NCBI GenBank assembly: GCA_022841665.1
Contig: JALHRB010000018.1
Location: 1-56,935 of the forward strand
Direction: 5' to 3'
Source: Pseudolabrys sp.
Lineage (GTDB): Bacteria; Pseudomonadota; Alphaproteobacteria; Rhizobiales; Xanthobacteraceae
Length of the DNA: 56,935 nucleotides
Below, piece by piece: positions 1 to 8,183 of the stretch. A program made the translations under genes and the position numbers. The notes under the pieces are model-generated. The model searched no databases and was not told where the DNA came from. It saw only the letters and a program-made list of their open reading frames with translations. The stretch's first letter is position 1. Each line of letters begins with the position of its first letter.

Positions 1-487
1 CGCGCAGCTCCAGCCGGCAGCCGCGCGGGCCGCGATAGGCGGCGACCAGCACCGACACGCCGCCGGCGCGCTCGACTTCGCCGCCGACCAGTTGCAGCCC
101 GGCATTGGCGAGATCCGGGATCACCGGGGCGTCCGGCAACGCCGCCAGCATCACCGAGGCGGCAATATCCGCCGCCGGCGAGAGCCGTTCGGACGGCGCC
201 GGATTCCACGCAAGCACGGTCAGCAGAACGGCGGCAGCGGCCGCGCCGGCGGCCAATACCCGCATGCGCCGGCGCGCGCGCGGAGGCCTTAGCGCTACCG
301 CGGGAACGGGCGTGCCCTCCGCGCTTTCGACGATGCAAGCCTTGAGCCGCGCCAGGGTCGCATGGGCCTGCGCGAGATCGCGCCCGGCCGCGATGCGGTC
401 GGCCAGCGCGGCATGCTCGGCCGGCGGCAACTCGCCGTCGATCAGCGCATTCAGCCGTTCGATGGTGGTCTTGCGATCAGCTTCCAT
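1..487 (-). CDS. Anti-sigma factor, membrane-anchored (partial, C-terminus outside window)
   Basis: The reading frame starts at the ATG at 487 and runs off the left edge, so about 162 residues are visible. The start overlaps the end of the upstream sigma-factor gene by 11 bases, which indicates translational coupling. The N-terminal ~50 residues are helical and charged (LNALIDGELPPAEHAALADR), typical of the sigma-binding part of anti-sigma factors. An Arg-rich stretch near 67-76 is followed by one hydrophobic segment at about 76-94 and a periplasmic tail. No H-x3-C-x2-C zinc motif is visible, so it is not a classical ZAS-type. The family role is to hold the cognate ECF sigma factor at the membrane until a signal releases it; the signal is unknown. 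Confidence 0.8.
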   Translation of the reverse strand, partial: MEADRKTTIERLNALIDGELPPAEHAALADRIAAGRDLAQAHATLARLKACIVESAEGTPVPAVALRPPRARRRMRVLAAGAAAAAVLLTVLAWNPAPSERLSPAADIAASVMLAALPDAPVIPDLANAGLQLVGGEVERAGGVSVLVAAYRGPRGCRLELR

Positions 488-980
488 GACGCGTCTTCAT
501 CGGCCTCAATGAGCTCGCCTCGATCGCCGCCAGCAGCGCCAGCCGGGCGCGCGTGACCCGGCTCATCACCGTGCCGATCGGCACGCCCAGAACTGCGGCG
601 GCCTCGGAGTAGCTGAATCCGGCGATGTCGATCAAGGCGATAATTTCGCGATGCTGGCCGGGCAGCGCCGCCAGGCCTTGCTCGACGGTAATCTTGGCGA
701 TGCAGGCATTGTCGAAACGCCACAGATCGACCGCCGGCTCCTCCTCCATCGCTTCCGGCCGCAGGCGGCGGATTTCGTCGAGCGCGGCGTTGCGCACGAT
801 CTTGAACATCCAGGCGCGGTAGGCGGCGGCATCCTCCGGCACGCGGCGGGCGCCGAGCGCGCGGGCCACCGCTTCCTGCACCAGGTCGCGCGCGGTATCG
901 ACGTTACCGACGATGGTGCGCGCGAAGGCCACCAGTCGCGGCAACAAGGCCGGCAAGGCCGCATGGATATCGAACGCCAT
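477..980 (-). CDS. ECF-family RNA polymerase sigma factor
   Basis: 167 residues, the normal size for an extracytoplasmic-function sigma factor. Sigma region 2 is seen near residues 9-70 (ARDLVQEAVARAL, then AYRAWMFKIVRNAALDEIRR, the -10-recognition helix). Region 4 lies near 103-150 (LPGQHREIIALIDIAGFSYSEAAAVLGVPIGTVMSR is its helix-turn-helix in two parts). The ATG at 980 is preferred over the far upstream ATG at 1073 because conserved sequence begins there. It is co-transcribed with the overlapping anti-sigma gene and is probably autoregulated, but I see no confident ECF promoter in the 238-base gap upstream. The regulon is unknown. Confidence 0.87.
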   Translation of the reverse strand: MAFDIHAALPALLPRLVAFARTIVGNVDTARDLVQEAVARALGARRVPEDAAAYRAWMFKIVRNAALDEIRRLRPEAMEEEPAVDLWRFDNACIAKITVEQGLAALPGQHREIIALIDIAGFSYSEAAAVLGVPIGTVMSRVTRARLALLAAIEASSLRPMKTRHGS

Positions 981-1218
981 CGGGCGATCCCGGAATGGCC
1001 CGCGCGGTCGCGGGGACCTTCCAACTATCCGTTCCGCGCGGCGCCAATGCAACGATTCGTTGATACCCGCCACACAAGCCCGAGGCCCTTGCCGCGAAAG
1101 CCTGTTTTTGACCTTATCATGGACAAATGCCTGTGATTCAGGCCTGTTGCGGCGAACCGAACACCGCTATTGTGCATTGCAGATTCCGGGGCCCCAACGG
1201 GCGAAGCTTGAGGACACC

Positions 1219-1578
1219 ATGCGCTTGAAAGTTGCCGCAATTGCCATCGCCGTCATCGGCGCCGTCGCCCTCTCGGCCATGCCGGCCGACGCCCAGACCA
1301 AGAAGAAGCGCACGGTCTACACCAACCGGGGCAACACCGTTTACGTCACCCGCGACGAGGACGGACGCACGCGCACGCGCATCATCGTGCAGCGCCGCTC
1401 CTATCTCGATCCGGGCACCGAGCGCTTCCCGGGCGAGCGCAGCGATTACGACTATGCCCAGATGCCGAACCAGCGCGCCACCAGCGTGCTCGACAACACG
1501 GTGTTCGGCGGCAGCCAGACGGCGCTGCCCAACCTGTGGACGCTGCCGAGCAAGAACAATCCGTTCCTGCAATACTGA
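1219..1578 (+). CDS. Small secreted protein of unknown function
   Basis: 119 residues. The N-terminus (MRLKVAAIAIAVIGAVALSA, then MPADAQ) is a standard signal peptide with probable cleavage after the AxA-type PADA. The mature part is basic and polar (TKKKRTVYTNRGNTVYVTRD) and ends in SKNNPFLQY, with no cysteines. No enzymatic motif is visible and I do not recognise the family; it resembles the small conserved periplasmic proteins common in Hyphomicrobiales. The ATG at 1219 is chosen because the signal peptide begins there; a longer in-frame extension upstream lacks any sign of coding. It is transcribed divergently from the sigma-factor gene and is followed directly by a strong terminator. Confidence 0.7.
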   Translation: MRLKVAAIAIAVIGAVALSAMPADAQTKKKRTVYTNRGNTVYVTRDEDGRTRTRIIVQRRSYLDPGTERFPGERSDYDYAQMPNQRATSVLDNTVFGGSQTALPNLWTLPSKNNPFLQY

Positions 1579-1599
1579 GCGCGAGCCGCACCTGAAACG

Positions 1600-1632
1600 A
1601 AAACGCGGGCCTTGAGGGCCCGCGTTTTTTTT
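1600..1632 (+). terminator. Rho-independent terminator after the secreted protein gene
   Basis: A perfect GC-rich hairpin (ACGCGGGCC, loop TTGA, GGCCCGCGT) is followed by eight T on the plus strand. The A-run on its other side would also let it end minus-strand nrdB transcripts. Confidence 0.88.
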
Positions 1633-1656
1633 GGAGACGCGGCCGTCCATTCGCCG

Positions 1657-2742
1657 TCAGCGAGCCCCGGCATGGTCAAAGTTCGCCCACACGCCGTCCT
1701 CTCCATCCCACGCGCCGCGGCTGGCGCCTTTCGAGTATTCCGTCGCGCGCTGCTCGAAGAAATTAGCGTGCTCGACGCCGTTGAGAATCTCGACCAGCCA
1801 GGGCAGCGGGTGCGGCTTGACCTGATTGTAGCCGCCCTCGGTCGCCTCGAAATAACCGAACGCCGTCGGCAATTTGAGCTGCGTTAACCGCCAGTCCGCG
1901 ACGTAGCGGACATAGGCGTGGATGTCCGCCGGCGTCATGCCGTCGATGCCGCCCAGGCCGAAGGCAAGATCGACGAAGCGCTCCTCCAATCCGACCATGG
2001 TCTTGGCGACGTCGATGATGTCGTCACGGACCCCGCGCGTGACGGCGCCGGTCTCGCGATTCCACTCATGGAAAAGCCTGATGACGCCCTCGCAGTGCAG
2101 GCTCTCGTCGCGCACCGACCAGCTCACGATCTGGCCCATGCCGTTCATCTTGTTGTGGCGCGGAAAATTGAGCAGCATGGCAAAGCTCGCGAACAGCGCC
2201 ATGCCCTCGGTGAAGGCGCCGAACATGGCGAGCGTGCGCGCGACGTCCGCCACGGTGTCGACGCCGAACTCGTGCATGTAGTCGGCCTTGGCGCGCATCT
2301 CGGCGTAGTCGCGGAACGCCTCGAATTCCGCCTTTGGCATGCCGAGCGTTTTCAAGAGAAGCGCATAAGCATCGATATGCACCGTCTCCATGTTGGTGAA
2401 GGCGGCCATCATCATCTGCACCGCAAGCGGCTGGAAGATCGGGATGTAGCGCTTGAGGTAGTTGTCGCCGACTTCGATGTCGGACTGCGTGAAGAAGCGG
2501 AAGATTTGCGTGAGCAAAGCACGCTCGCTCGGCGTGACGCGGTCGGAGGCCCAGTCCTTCAAGTCGGCGCCAAGCGGCACCTCCTCACCCATCCAGTGCG
2601 TCTGCTGCTGTCGCTTCCAGAACTCGTAAGCCCAGGCATAGCGATCGACGTCGTAGGTGCCGGTGGAATCCAGCAGGCCGACGCGGCCTTTGCCGATGAG
2701 CGCACGTGGATCGATGTCCGCCATGCCGGAAATCACTGACAT
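1657..2742 (-). CDS. nrdB: Ribonucleotide reductase, class I small (radical) subunit
   Basis: 361 residues. It generates the di-iron/tyrosyl radical used by the large subunit to reduce ribonucleotides. Aligning by eye with E. coli NrdB gives a constant offset: metal ligands D88, E119, H122, E179, E213 and H216, and the radical tyrosine Y126 in the motif ETVHIDAY. Because that tyrosine is kept, this is a conventional tyrosyl-radical enzyme. The start at 2742 overlaps the end of nrdA by 10 bases, so the two are translationally coupled. The much longer upstream frame is only the shadow of the nrdA end. There is no N-terminal ATP-cone. It lies in the same transcript as nrdA behind the cobalamin riboswitch and so should share its control. 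Confidence 0.95.
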   Translation of the reverse strand: MSVISGMADIDPRALIGKGRVGLLDSTGTYDVDRYAWAYEFWKRQQQTHWMGEEVPLGADLKDWASDRVTPSERALLTQIFRFFTQSDIEVGDNYLKRYIPIFQPLAVQMMMAAFTNMETVHIDAYALLLKTLGMPKAEFEAFRDYAEMRAKADYMHEFGVDTVADVARTLAMFGAFTEGMALFASFAMLLNFPRHNKMNGMGQIVSWSVRDESLHCEGVIRLFHEWNRETGAVTRGVRDDIIDVAKTMVGLEERFVDLAFGLGGIDGMTPADIHAYVRYVADWRLTQLKLPTAFGYFEATEGGYNQVKPHPLPWLVEILNGVEHANFFEQRATEYSKGASRGAWDGEDGVWANFDHAGAR

Positions 2743-4679
2743 GCCAGACACTCCTCGTAATCGACGCGTGCTACCGTCCCGAAGGTCCGCTCCCGCCCGC
2801 CTTTCTCGGCGAGCTTCCCGGCGAAGGCCGCCCGCGAGATCGACTTGGAGCGGCAGTAGTAGAGGCTCTTGATGCCGCGCTTCCATGCCGTCCAGTGCAA
2901 CATATGCAGATCCCACTTATCGATGTCGGCGGGAAGATAGATGTTGATGGACTGGCTCTGGCAGATGAACGGCGCACGGTCCGCGGCCAGCTCGACGACC
3001 CAGCGTTGATCGATCTCGAAGGCGGTGCGGAAAGTCGCCTTCTCGTGCTCGCTAAGCAAGTCGAGATGCGCGACCGAACCTTCATGCTCGATGATCGACT
3101 GCCAAATGTCGGGCGTGTCGGCGCCTTTTGCCGCGAGCAATTTGGCGAGGTGCGGGTTGCGGACCGAAATCGCGCCCGAAAGGGTCTTGTGGGTGTAGAT
3201 ATTGGCCGGTATCGGCTCGACGCAGGCGCTGGTCCCGCCGCAGATGATGCTGATCGAGGCGGTCGGCGCGATCGCGAGCTTGTGGCTGAAGCGCGCCGTC
3301 ACGCCGCGCTCCAAGGCGTCGGGACACGGTCCGCGCTCCTTCGCAAGGGCGACCGACGCTGCATCGGCATCGCGGCGGATCTTGCGAAACATCTTCAGGT
3401 TCCACGATTTCGCCAGCGCGCTTTCGAACGGAACGCCCTTGGCCTGCAGGAACGAATGGAAGCCCATGATGCCGAGGCCGACCGAGCGCTCGCGCAAGGC
3501 TGCGTAGCGCGCGCGCTTCATGCCGTCGGGCGCGACGGTGATGAAATGCGTCAGCACGTTGTCGAGGAAGCGCATGATGTCCTCGATGAGCCCGGGCTCG
3601 TCGCACCACTGGTCCCAGGTCTCGACATTGAGCGACGACAGGCAGCACACCGCCGTGCGCTCCTCGTCGCGGTGATCCTTGCCGGTCGGCAGCGTGATTT
3701 CGCTGCACAGATTCGAGGTGGACACCTTCAGTCCAAGCTCGCGCTGGTGTCGCGGCAAGGCCCGGTTCACCGCGTCGATGAACAACAAGTACGGTTCGCC
3801 GGTCTGCAACCGCGTCTCCAAAATGCGCTGCCAAAGCTGACGGGCATCCACCTCGCGCAGAACCTCATTGGTTTTCGGGCTCCGCAGGGGGAAACGCGTT
3901 CCATCCTTCACCGCCTGCATAAACGCGTCGGTGACGTTGATACCGTGATGCAGGTTCAAGCCCTTGCGGTTGAAGTCGCCGGAGGCCTTGCGTATTTCCA
4001 GAAACTCCTCGATCTCCGGATGGTGGATGTCGAGATAGACCGCCGCCGAACCGCGGCGCAGCGAGCCTTGGCTGATGGCGAGCGTCAGCCCGTCCATGAC
4101 ATGGATGAAGGGGATGATGCCCGAGGTCTCGCCGCCCCTCACGGACTCGCCGATCGACCGCACCCCGCCCCAATAGGTGCCGATGCCGCCGCCGTTGGAC
4201 GCGAGCCACACGTTTTCGTTCCAGGTCGCGACAATGCCCTCGAGCGAATCCGGCACGGCATTGAGGAAGCAGGAGATCGGCAGACCGCGCGTGGTGCCGC
4301 CGTTCGACAAAACCGGCGTCGCCGGCATGAACCACAGCCGCGATATCGCGTCGTAGAGCCGTTGCGCGTGCGGAATGTCGTCTGCGAAGGCGCAGGCCAC
4401 GCGCGCGAACATGTCCTGAAAGCTCTCACCGGGCATCAGGTAACGGTCGGTGAGCGTGAGCTTGCCGAAAGCGGTCAGGAGATCGTCACGCCTGCGATCG
4501 AGCGAGAGATCGGCCGGCTGTGGCCGCGGCGCAAGCGGTGCAGGGAGCGGCGCCGAACGCTCGGCCGCCCGCCGGACGACGCGCAGGTCCGGCGCAGGCC
4601 GTGACCCAGGAAGTCTTGTAGAAGCGATTCTCGGCGGAACCAACTGTCCGCTCTGATCGAAGTCGTAGCTGAAAGCCAT
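2733..4679 (-). CDS. nrdA: Ribonucleotide reductase, class I large (catalytic) subunit
   Basis: 648 residues, about 110 shorter than E. coli NrdA. It reduces NDPs to dNDPs. Visible are the active-site loop NLCSE (N323, C325, E327: the thiyl-radical Cys with its Asn and Glu), the redox cysteines C137 (PISCFL) and C345/C346 (AVCCLSSLN), the radical-transfer tyrosines in SLYYCRS, and the C-terminal shuttle pair ECLACQ. The conserved reductase N-domain begins only near residue 67. The residues before it are Pro/Arg-rich and do not resemble an ATP-cone, so the usual dATP activity switch appears absent. The ATG at 4679 is chosen because a GGGG ribosome-binding sequence precedes it. A cobalamin riboswitch lies 110 bases upstream. 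Confidence 0.95.
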   Translation of the reverse strand: MAFSYDFDQSGQLVPPRIASTRLPGSRPAPDLRVVRRAAERSAPLPAPLAPRPQPADLSLDRRRDDLLTAFGKLTLTDRYLMPGESFQDMFARVACAFADDIPHAQRLYDAISRLWFMPATPVLSNGGTTRGLPISCFLNAVPDSLEGIVATWNENVWLASNGGGIGTYWGGVRSIGESVRGGETSGIIPFIHVMDGLTLAISQGSLRRGSAAVYLDIHHPEIEEFLEIRKASGDFNRKGLNLHHGINVTDAFMQAVKDGTRFPLRSPKTNEVLREVDARQLWQRILETRLQTGEPYLLFIDAVNRALPRHQRELGLKVSTSNLCSEITLPTGKDHRDEERTAVCCLSSLNVETWDQWCDEPGLIEDIMRFLDNVLTHFITVAPDGMKRARYAALRERSVGLGIMGFHSFLQAKGVPFESALAKSWNLKMFRKIRRDADAASVALAKERGPCPDALERGVTARFSHKLAIAPTASISIICGGTSACVEPIPANIYTHKTLSGAISVRNPHLAKLLAAKGADTPDIWQSIIEHEGSVAHLDLLSEHEKATFRTAFEIDQRWVVELAADRAPFICQSQSINIYLPADIDKWDLHMLHWTAWKRGIKSLYYCRSKSISRAAFAGKLAEKGGRERTFGTVARVDYEECLACQ

Positions 4680-4790
4680 CGGCAACCCCGTGATGTTGGG
4701 GCTGAGGCCGAGCGGATGGCTTGTCAGGAGACCGAGGCGGTCGACCACAAGCGACCCACCGGGGCACCCCGCCCGAGGACGTCTCGTCGA

Positions 4791-4984
4791 TCACGGCAGG
4801 TCTCCTGGCTCGCGGGTCGTCGTGGTTGTCCTTGTCTTCCCGGTGCGTCCAGCACCAGTGACTCGTAATCTGACAACCACTCGCCGCTTACAGTTGCGGG
4901 GGCAGCCCCGGCTTTGTCGTCGCCGACTCACCGGGTTCCCTCTTAGCTCCCGTCCCTACAAGATGTAGAAGCGGGAGACCGTGA
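4791..4984 (-). promoter_or_regulatory. Cobalamin (adenosylcobalamin/B12) riboswitch in the nrdAB leader
   Basis: Read on the minus strand, the segment contains the ordered cobalamin-riboswitch landmarks: AGAGGGAACCCGGTGAG near 4925-4945, GCTGCCCCCGCAACTGTAA near 4889-4907, the GTCACTGGTGC stem near 4850-4865, GGGAAGAC near 4835-4842, and the B12 box GAGCCAGGAGACCTGCC at 4795-4811. The ends pair (TCACGG at 4979-4984 with CCGTGA at 4791-4796), extended by GTCTCC with GGAGAC, as expected for P1. The downstream gene is nrdA. In this class, ligand binding normally lowers expression. Just before the nrdA start a CCCC-loop-GGGG hairpin (4686-4701) could cover the ribosome-binding site, which would suit translational control; that part is inference. 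Confidence 0.93.
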
Positions 4985-5193
4985 CAATCTATATTTGGCG
5001 TCACGGTCCCTCGATTCGTCAAGTACCTTCTCGCCGCGCCGCAAGCCCCCTCGGCAAACAGCGGGGAAAACTAGCCCTTCGTTCCGGGGACGCGTGCGAA
5101 GCAGGCGGAGCCCGGAATCCAGGGCAAAGGGCGCGGAGCGTGGCGCTGGATTCCGGGTTGGCGGCCTTCGGCCGCGCCCCGAAATGACGGCGA
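4985..5193. other. Intergenic stretch between the nrdAB leader and leuB
   Basis: About 90 bases from 4985 to 5077 must hold the nrdAB promoter on the minus strand, but I cannot fix a -35/-10 pair. The remainder is a palindromic repeat listed separately. No gene is visible. Confidence 0.5.
5078..5188. repeat. Palindromic intergenic repeat (GGAATCCAG family)
   Basis: Two inverted arms: GTTCCGGGG and GAGCCCGGAATCCAG on the left, CTGGATTCCGGGTT and CCCCGAAATGACGG on the right, around a short centre. The same arms recur at 31886, 40079 and 52237, so this is a copy of an interspersed palindromic element. It lies just downstream of the leuB stop and could form a strong hairpin at the mRNA end. Confidence 0.8.
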
Positions 5194-6306
5194 CTACGCC
5201 GACAGCTTCTCCAGCTCGGCCAGGATCGCGTCGCCCATCTCGGCGGTGCCGACGGTCTTCGTGCCGGGCGAGGCGATGTCGCCGGTGCGCAAGCCCTTGT
5301 CGAGCGTGGCGGCGATCGCCTTGTCGATCTGGTCGGCTTCGCGCCCCATGTCGAACGAGTAGCGCAGCGCCATGCCGAAAGACGCGATCATGGCGATCGG
5401 ATTGGCCAGCCCCTTGCCGGCGATGTCGGGCGCCGAGCCGTGCACCGGCTCGTACAGCGCCTTGCGCTTCTTGGTCTTGGGATCGACCTCGCCGAGCGAG
5501 GCGGAGGCCAGCATGCCGAGCGAGCCGGTCAGCATCGCGGCGATGTCGGACAGAATATCGCCGAACAGATTGTCGGTGACGATGACGTCGAACTGCTTCG
5601 GGTTGCGCACGAGCTGCATGCCGCCGGAATCGGCGAGCTGGTGCTCGAGCTGGACGTCCTTGAACTCGCGGTCGTGCACCTGCGTGACAACTTCCTTCCA
5701 AAGCACGCCCGTCTTCATGACGTTGTTCTTTTCCATGGACGTGACCTTGTTGCGCCGCTTGCGCGCCAGCTCGAAGGCGACGCGCGAGATGCGCTCGATC
5801 TCGTAGGTGTCGTAGACCTGGGTATCGACGGCGCGCTTCTGGCCGTTGCCGAGATCGGTGATGGTCTTGGGCTCGCCGAAATAGACGCCGCCGGTGAGCT
5901 CGCGCAGGATCATGATGTCGAGGCCTTCGACCAATTCCCGCTTGAGCGAGGAGGCATCGGCCAGCGCCGGATAGGTCACGGCCGGGCGCAGGTTGGCGTA
6001 CAGCGCCAGGTCCTTGCGCAGGCGCAGGAGGCCGGCTTCCGGGCGCGCTTCATAGGGCACCTTGTCCCATTTCGGCCCGCCGACCGCGCCGAAGATCACG
6101 GCGTCGGCGGCCTTGGCCTTGTCCATGGTGGCGTCGGTGATGGCGACGTTATGCGCGTCGTAGCAGGCGCCGCCGACCAGCCCTTCCTCGGTGACGAACT
6201 TGTGCGGACCCTTTTTGTTGAAGAACGCAATGATGCGCTTCACCTCGCCCATCACTTCGGGGCCGATGCCGTCGCCGGGGAGCAGAAGGAGATTGTGGGT
6301 CGCCAT
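5194..6306 (-). CDS. leuB: 3-isopropylmalate dehydrogenase
   Basis: 370 residues, the usual length. It catalyses NAD-dependent oxidative decarboxylation of 3-isopropylmalate in leucine biosynthesis, as a cytosolic Mg2+-dependent homodimer. The N-terminus [13 protein letters not shown] is the family nucleotide/Mg fold. The signature [20 protein letters not shown] (metal-binding Asp residues) and [20 protein letters not shown] (NAD-specificity region) are intact. The ATG at 6306 sits directly at the conserved start. It stands alone, with a palindromic repeat behind it; leuC and leuD are not in the window. No leucine attenuator is evident in the short 79-base upstream gap, which it shares with the upstream DUF421 gene on the same strand. 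Confidence 0.97.
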   Translation of the reverse strand: MATHNLLLLPGDGIGPEVMGEVKRIIAFFNKKGPHKFVTEEGLVGGACYDAHNVAITDATMDKAKAADAVIFGAVGGPKWDKVPYEARPEAGLLRLRKDLALYANLRPAVTYPALADASSLKRELVEGLDIMILRELTGGVYFGEPKTITDLGNGQKRAVDTQVYDTYEIERISRVAFELARKRRNKVTSMEKNNVMKTGVLWKEVVTQVHDREFKDVQLEHQLADSGGMQLVRNPKQFDVIVTDNLFGDILSDIAAMLTGSLGMLASASLGEVDPKTKKRKALYEPVHGSAPDIAGKGLANPIAMIASFGMALRYSFDMGREADQIDKAIAATLDKGLRTGDIASPGTKTVGTAEMGDAILAELEKLSA

Positions 6307-6385
6307 GGACGCCTCGCCGTTACTGGATTGCGCGGATTGCTAGACGGCTGCGCCAGGCTTGGCAAGGTACAGGCCGGGCGGCCTG

Positions 6386-6901
6386 CTAGCCGGAACGCGA
6401 GACCGCAGCCTTCGGCAAAGTCGGCCGCTCGCCCATGGGGCCGCTTACGACGCTGAGCGAGCCGTCCGACTCGAGCACGACCGCGGTTACCGCCGCGAAG
6501 TCGCCAATTCCTTCGGACCGCACGGCGGCGCGAATGTCGTCTTCGGTGATCATCTCGGCCCGCATGGCGCCGTCGATAAGGCGGCCCTGAAAATACAGGA
6601 GCCGGGGCTCGGCCTTGGCCAGCCGCTCCGCGCGCGGTGAGCGCACGAATACGTAAGCGACGGCAAACTGCAGCGCGCACAACACCAGCAAGGCGAGCGC
6701 ACCGTCGGCGAGCTTGACCTCCTTGCTGACGATGATGCTGGACAGGGTCGAACCGAGCGCGACCGTCACCACGAGATCGAACGCACTCAGCTTCGACAGC
6801 GTGCGCTTGCCGAAGAGGCGCACGTAAAGGATCAGCAGCACGTAGGCCGCCGTTCCCAGAACAAGAATGCGAAGCAGGCTGAACCAGGTGTCGAAGAACA
6901 T
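6386..6901 (-). CDS. DUF421/YetF-type membrane protein
   Basis: 171 residues. Three hydrophobic segments occupy roughly residues 8-28, 38-55 and 60-80, followed by a soluble C-terminal domain. The motif RLFGKRTLSKLSAFDLVVTVALGS (shown as two overlapping stretches RLFGKRTLSKLS and SAFDLVVTVALGS) is the hallmark of DUF421, and RLLYFQGRLID with MITEDDIRAAVRSEG marks the cytosolic YetF-like domain. The molecular function of the family is not established. The start at 6901 is fixed by a good GGAGGG ribosome-binding site and by the family N-terminus; the longer frame to 7201 crosses the neighbouring divergent gene. It could share a transcript with leuB (79-base gap), but no functional link is apparent. 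Confidence 0.85.
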   Translation of the reverse strand: MFFDTWFSLLRILVLGTAAYVLLILYVRLFGKRTLSKLSAFDLVVTVALGSTLSSIIVSKEVKLADGALALLVLCALQFAVAYVFVRSPRAERLAKAEPRLLYFQGRLIDGAMRAEMITEDDIRAAVRSEGIGDFAAVTAVVLESDGSLSVVSGPMGERPTLPKAAVSRSG

Positions 6902-7103
6902 CCACGCCCTCCGCACAGGCAAGCGCCGGTGGCAGGATCGGTTCCCGCCGCCCGAAGGCGCGCGGGTGCGGCCAAGTGGCCCCTCGGGCCGCGCGAATGC
7001 AGCACAGGACGCCGCCATAGTTTCCCGTTGCTGGAAACTGGCGTAAGCCTCACGCCTCTGTGAGAATGCCGTGACCGGGCAGGATCGAGTGAAGGAGCGT
7101 TTC

Positions 7104-8168
7104 GTGAGCAGTTCGACGGCCGCCAAGAACAATCCTGGCAATTTCTTCGAGGATTTCCGCCTCGGCCAGCAGATCCGGCACGCCACCCCGCGCACGATCA
7201 CGACCGGCGACGTGGCGCTCTATCACGGGCTGTTCGGGCCGCGCTTTGCCGTGCAGTCGTCGGATGTTTTCGCGCAAACGATCGGTTATCCGCGTTCGCC
7301 GATCGACGACCTGCTCGTCTTCCACGTCGTGTTCGGCAAGACCGTGCCGGACATCTCGCTCAATGCGGTGGCCAATCTCGGCTATGCCGACTGCCGGTTT
7401 CTGAAAGCCGTCTATCCCGGCGACACGCTGACCGCGGTGTCGGAGGTGATCGGGCTGAAGGAGAACTCCAACAGGAAGACCGGCATCGTCTATGTGCGCT
7501 CGCGCGGCTTCGACCAGCACGGCGACACGGCGCTCGACTATGCGCGCTGGGTGATGGTGCGCAAGCGCGACGAGGCAGCGGCAGCGCCCGGCGACACGGT
7601 GCCCGAACTGCCGAAGGCAGTGGATCCGGCGCAACTCGGCGCCGCCTGCCCCGCGATCAATTCAGCCGCTTACGATTTCGCGCTGGCCGGCAGCCCGCAC
7701 CGCTTCGGCGACTATCAAGTGGGCGAGAAGATCGATCACGCCGATGGCATGGCGGTGGAGGAGGCCGAGCACCAGATCGCCACGCGGCTCTACCAGAACA
7801 CGGCCAAGGTGCACTTCAACCTGTTCGCGCAGAGCAAGGACCGCTTCGGCAAGCGGCTGATCTACGGCGGCCACGTTATTTCATTGGCGCGGGCGCTGTC
7901 GTTCAACGGCCTGGGCAACGCCTTCCATGTCGCGGCGATCAATGGCGGGCGGCACGTGGCGCCGCTATTTGCGGGCCTTACCGTGTTCGCCTGGTCGGAG
8001 GTGCTGGCCAAGGCCGACATTCCCGGCCGTAGCGACGTCGGCGCGCTGCGCCTACGCACCATCGCCACAAAGGACCAGCCGTGTGCCGACTTTCCGCTCA
8101 AAACCGGCGACGACTACGACCCGGCGGTGATTCTCGACCTCGATTACTGGGTGCTGATGCCGAAGTGA
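7104..8168 (+). CDS. mcd: Mesaconyl-CoA hydratase (beta-methylmalyl-CoA dehydratase), double MaoC-fold
   Basis: About 354 residues with two hot-dog/MaoC-type halves. The N-terminal half NPGNFFEDFRLGQQIRHATP and the stretch FHVVFGKTVPDISLNAVANL match, from memory, the Rhodobacter/Methylobacterium enzyme that interconverts mesaconyl-C1-CoA and beta-methylmalyl-CoA in the ethylmalonyl-CoA pathway of acetate assimilation. The second half has the catalytic-type segment DRFGKRLIYGGHVISLARAL. The GTG at 7104 is chosen because GAAGGAG lies 6 bases before it; an in-frame ATG at 7071 has no such site. The partner lyase (mcl) is not next to it. An ABM-domain gene follows after 15 bases. Confidence 0.82.
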   Translation: MSSSTAAKNNPGNFFEDFRLGQQIRHATPRTITTGDVALYHGLFGPRFAVQSSDVFAQTIGYPRSPIDDLLVFHVVFGKTVPDISLNAVANLGYADCRFLKAVYPGDTLTAVSEVIGLKENSNRKTGIVYVRSRGFDQHGDTALDYARWVMVRKRDEAAAAPGDTVPELPKAVDPAQLGAACPAINSAAYDFALAGSPHRFGDYQVGEKIDHADGMAVEEAEHQIATRLYQNTAKVHFNLFAQSKDRFGKRLIYGGHVISLARALSFNGLGNAFHVAAINGGRHVAPLFAGLTVFAWSEVLAKADIPGRSDVGALRLRTIATKDQPCADFPLKTGDDYDPAVILDLDYWVLMPK

Positions 8169-8183
8169 GAATGGATACTCGCC

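Noticed and set aside
2706-4604. Long plus-strand frame of about 632 residues antisense to nrdA
   Set aside because: Arg/Ala/Asp-rich shadow of nrdA with no family motif; nrdA is certain on the minus strand.
4690-4968. Plus-strand frame across the riboswitch
   Set aside because: The sequence is the reverse complement of a conserved cobalamin riboswitch; the frame has no protein-family features.
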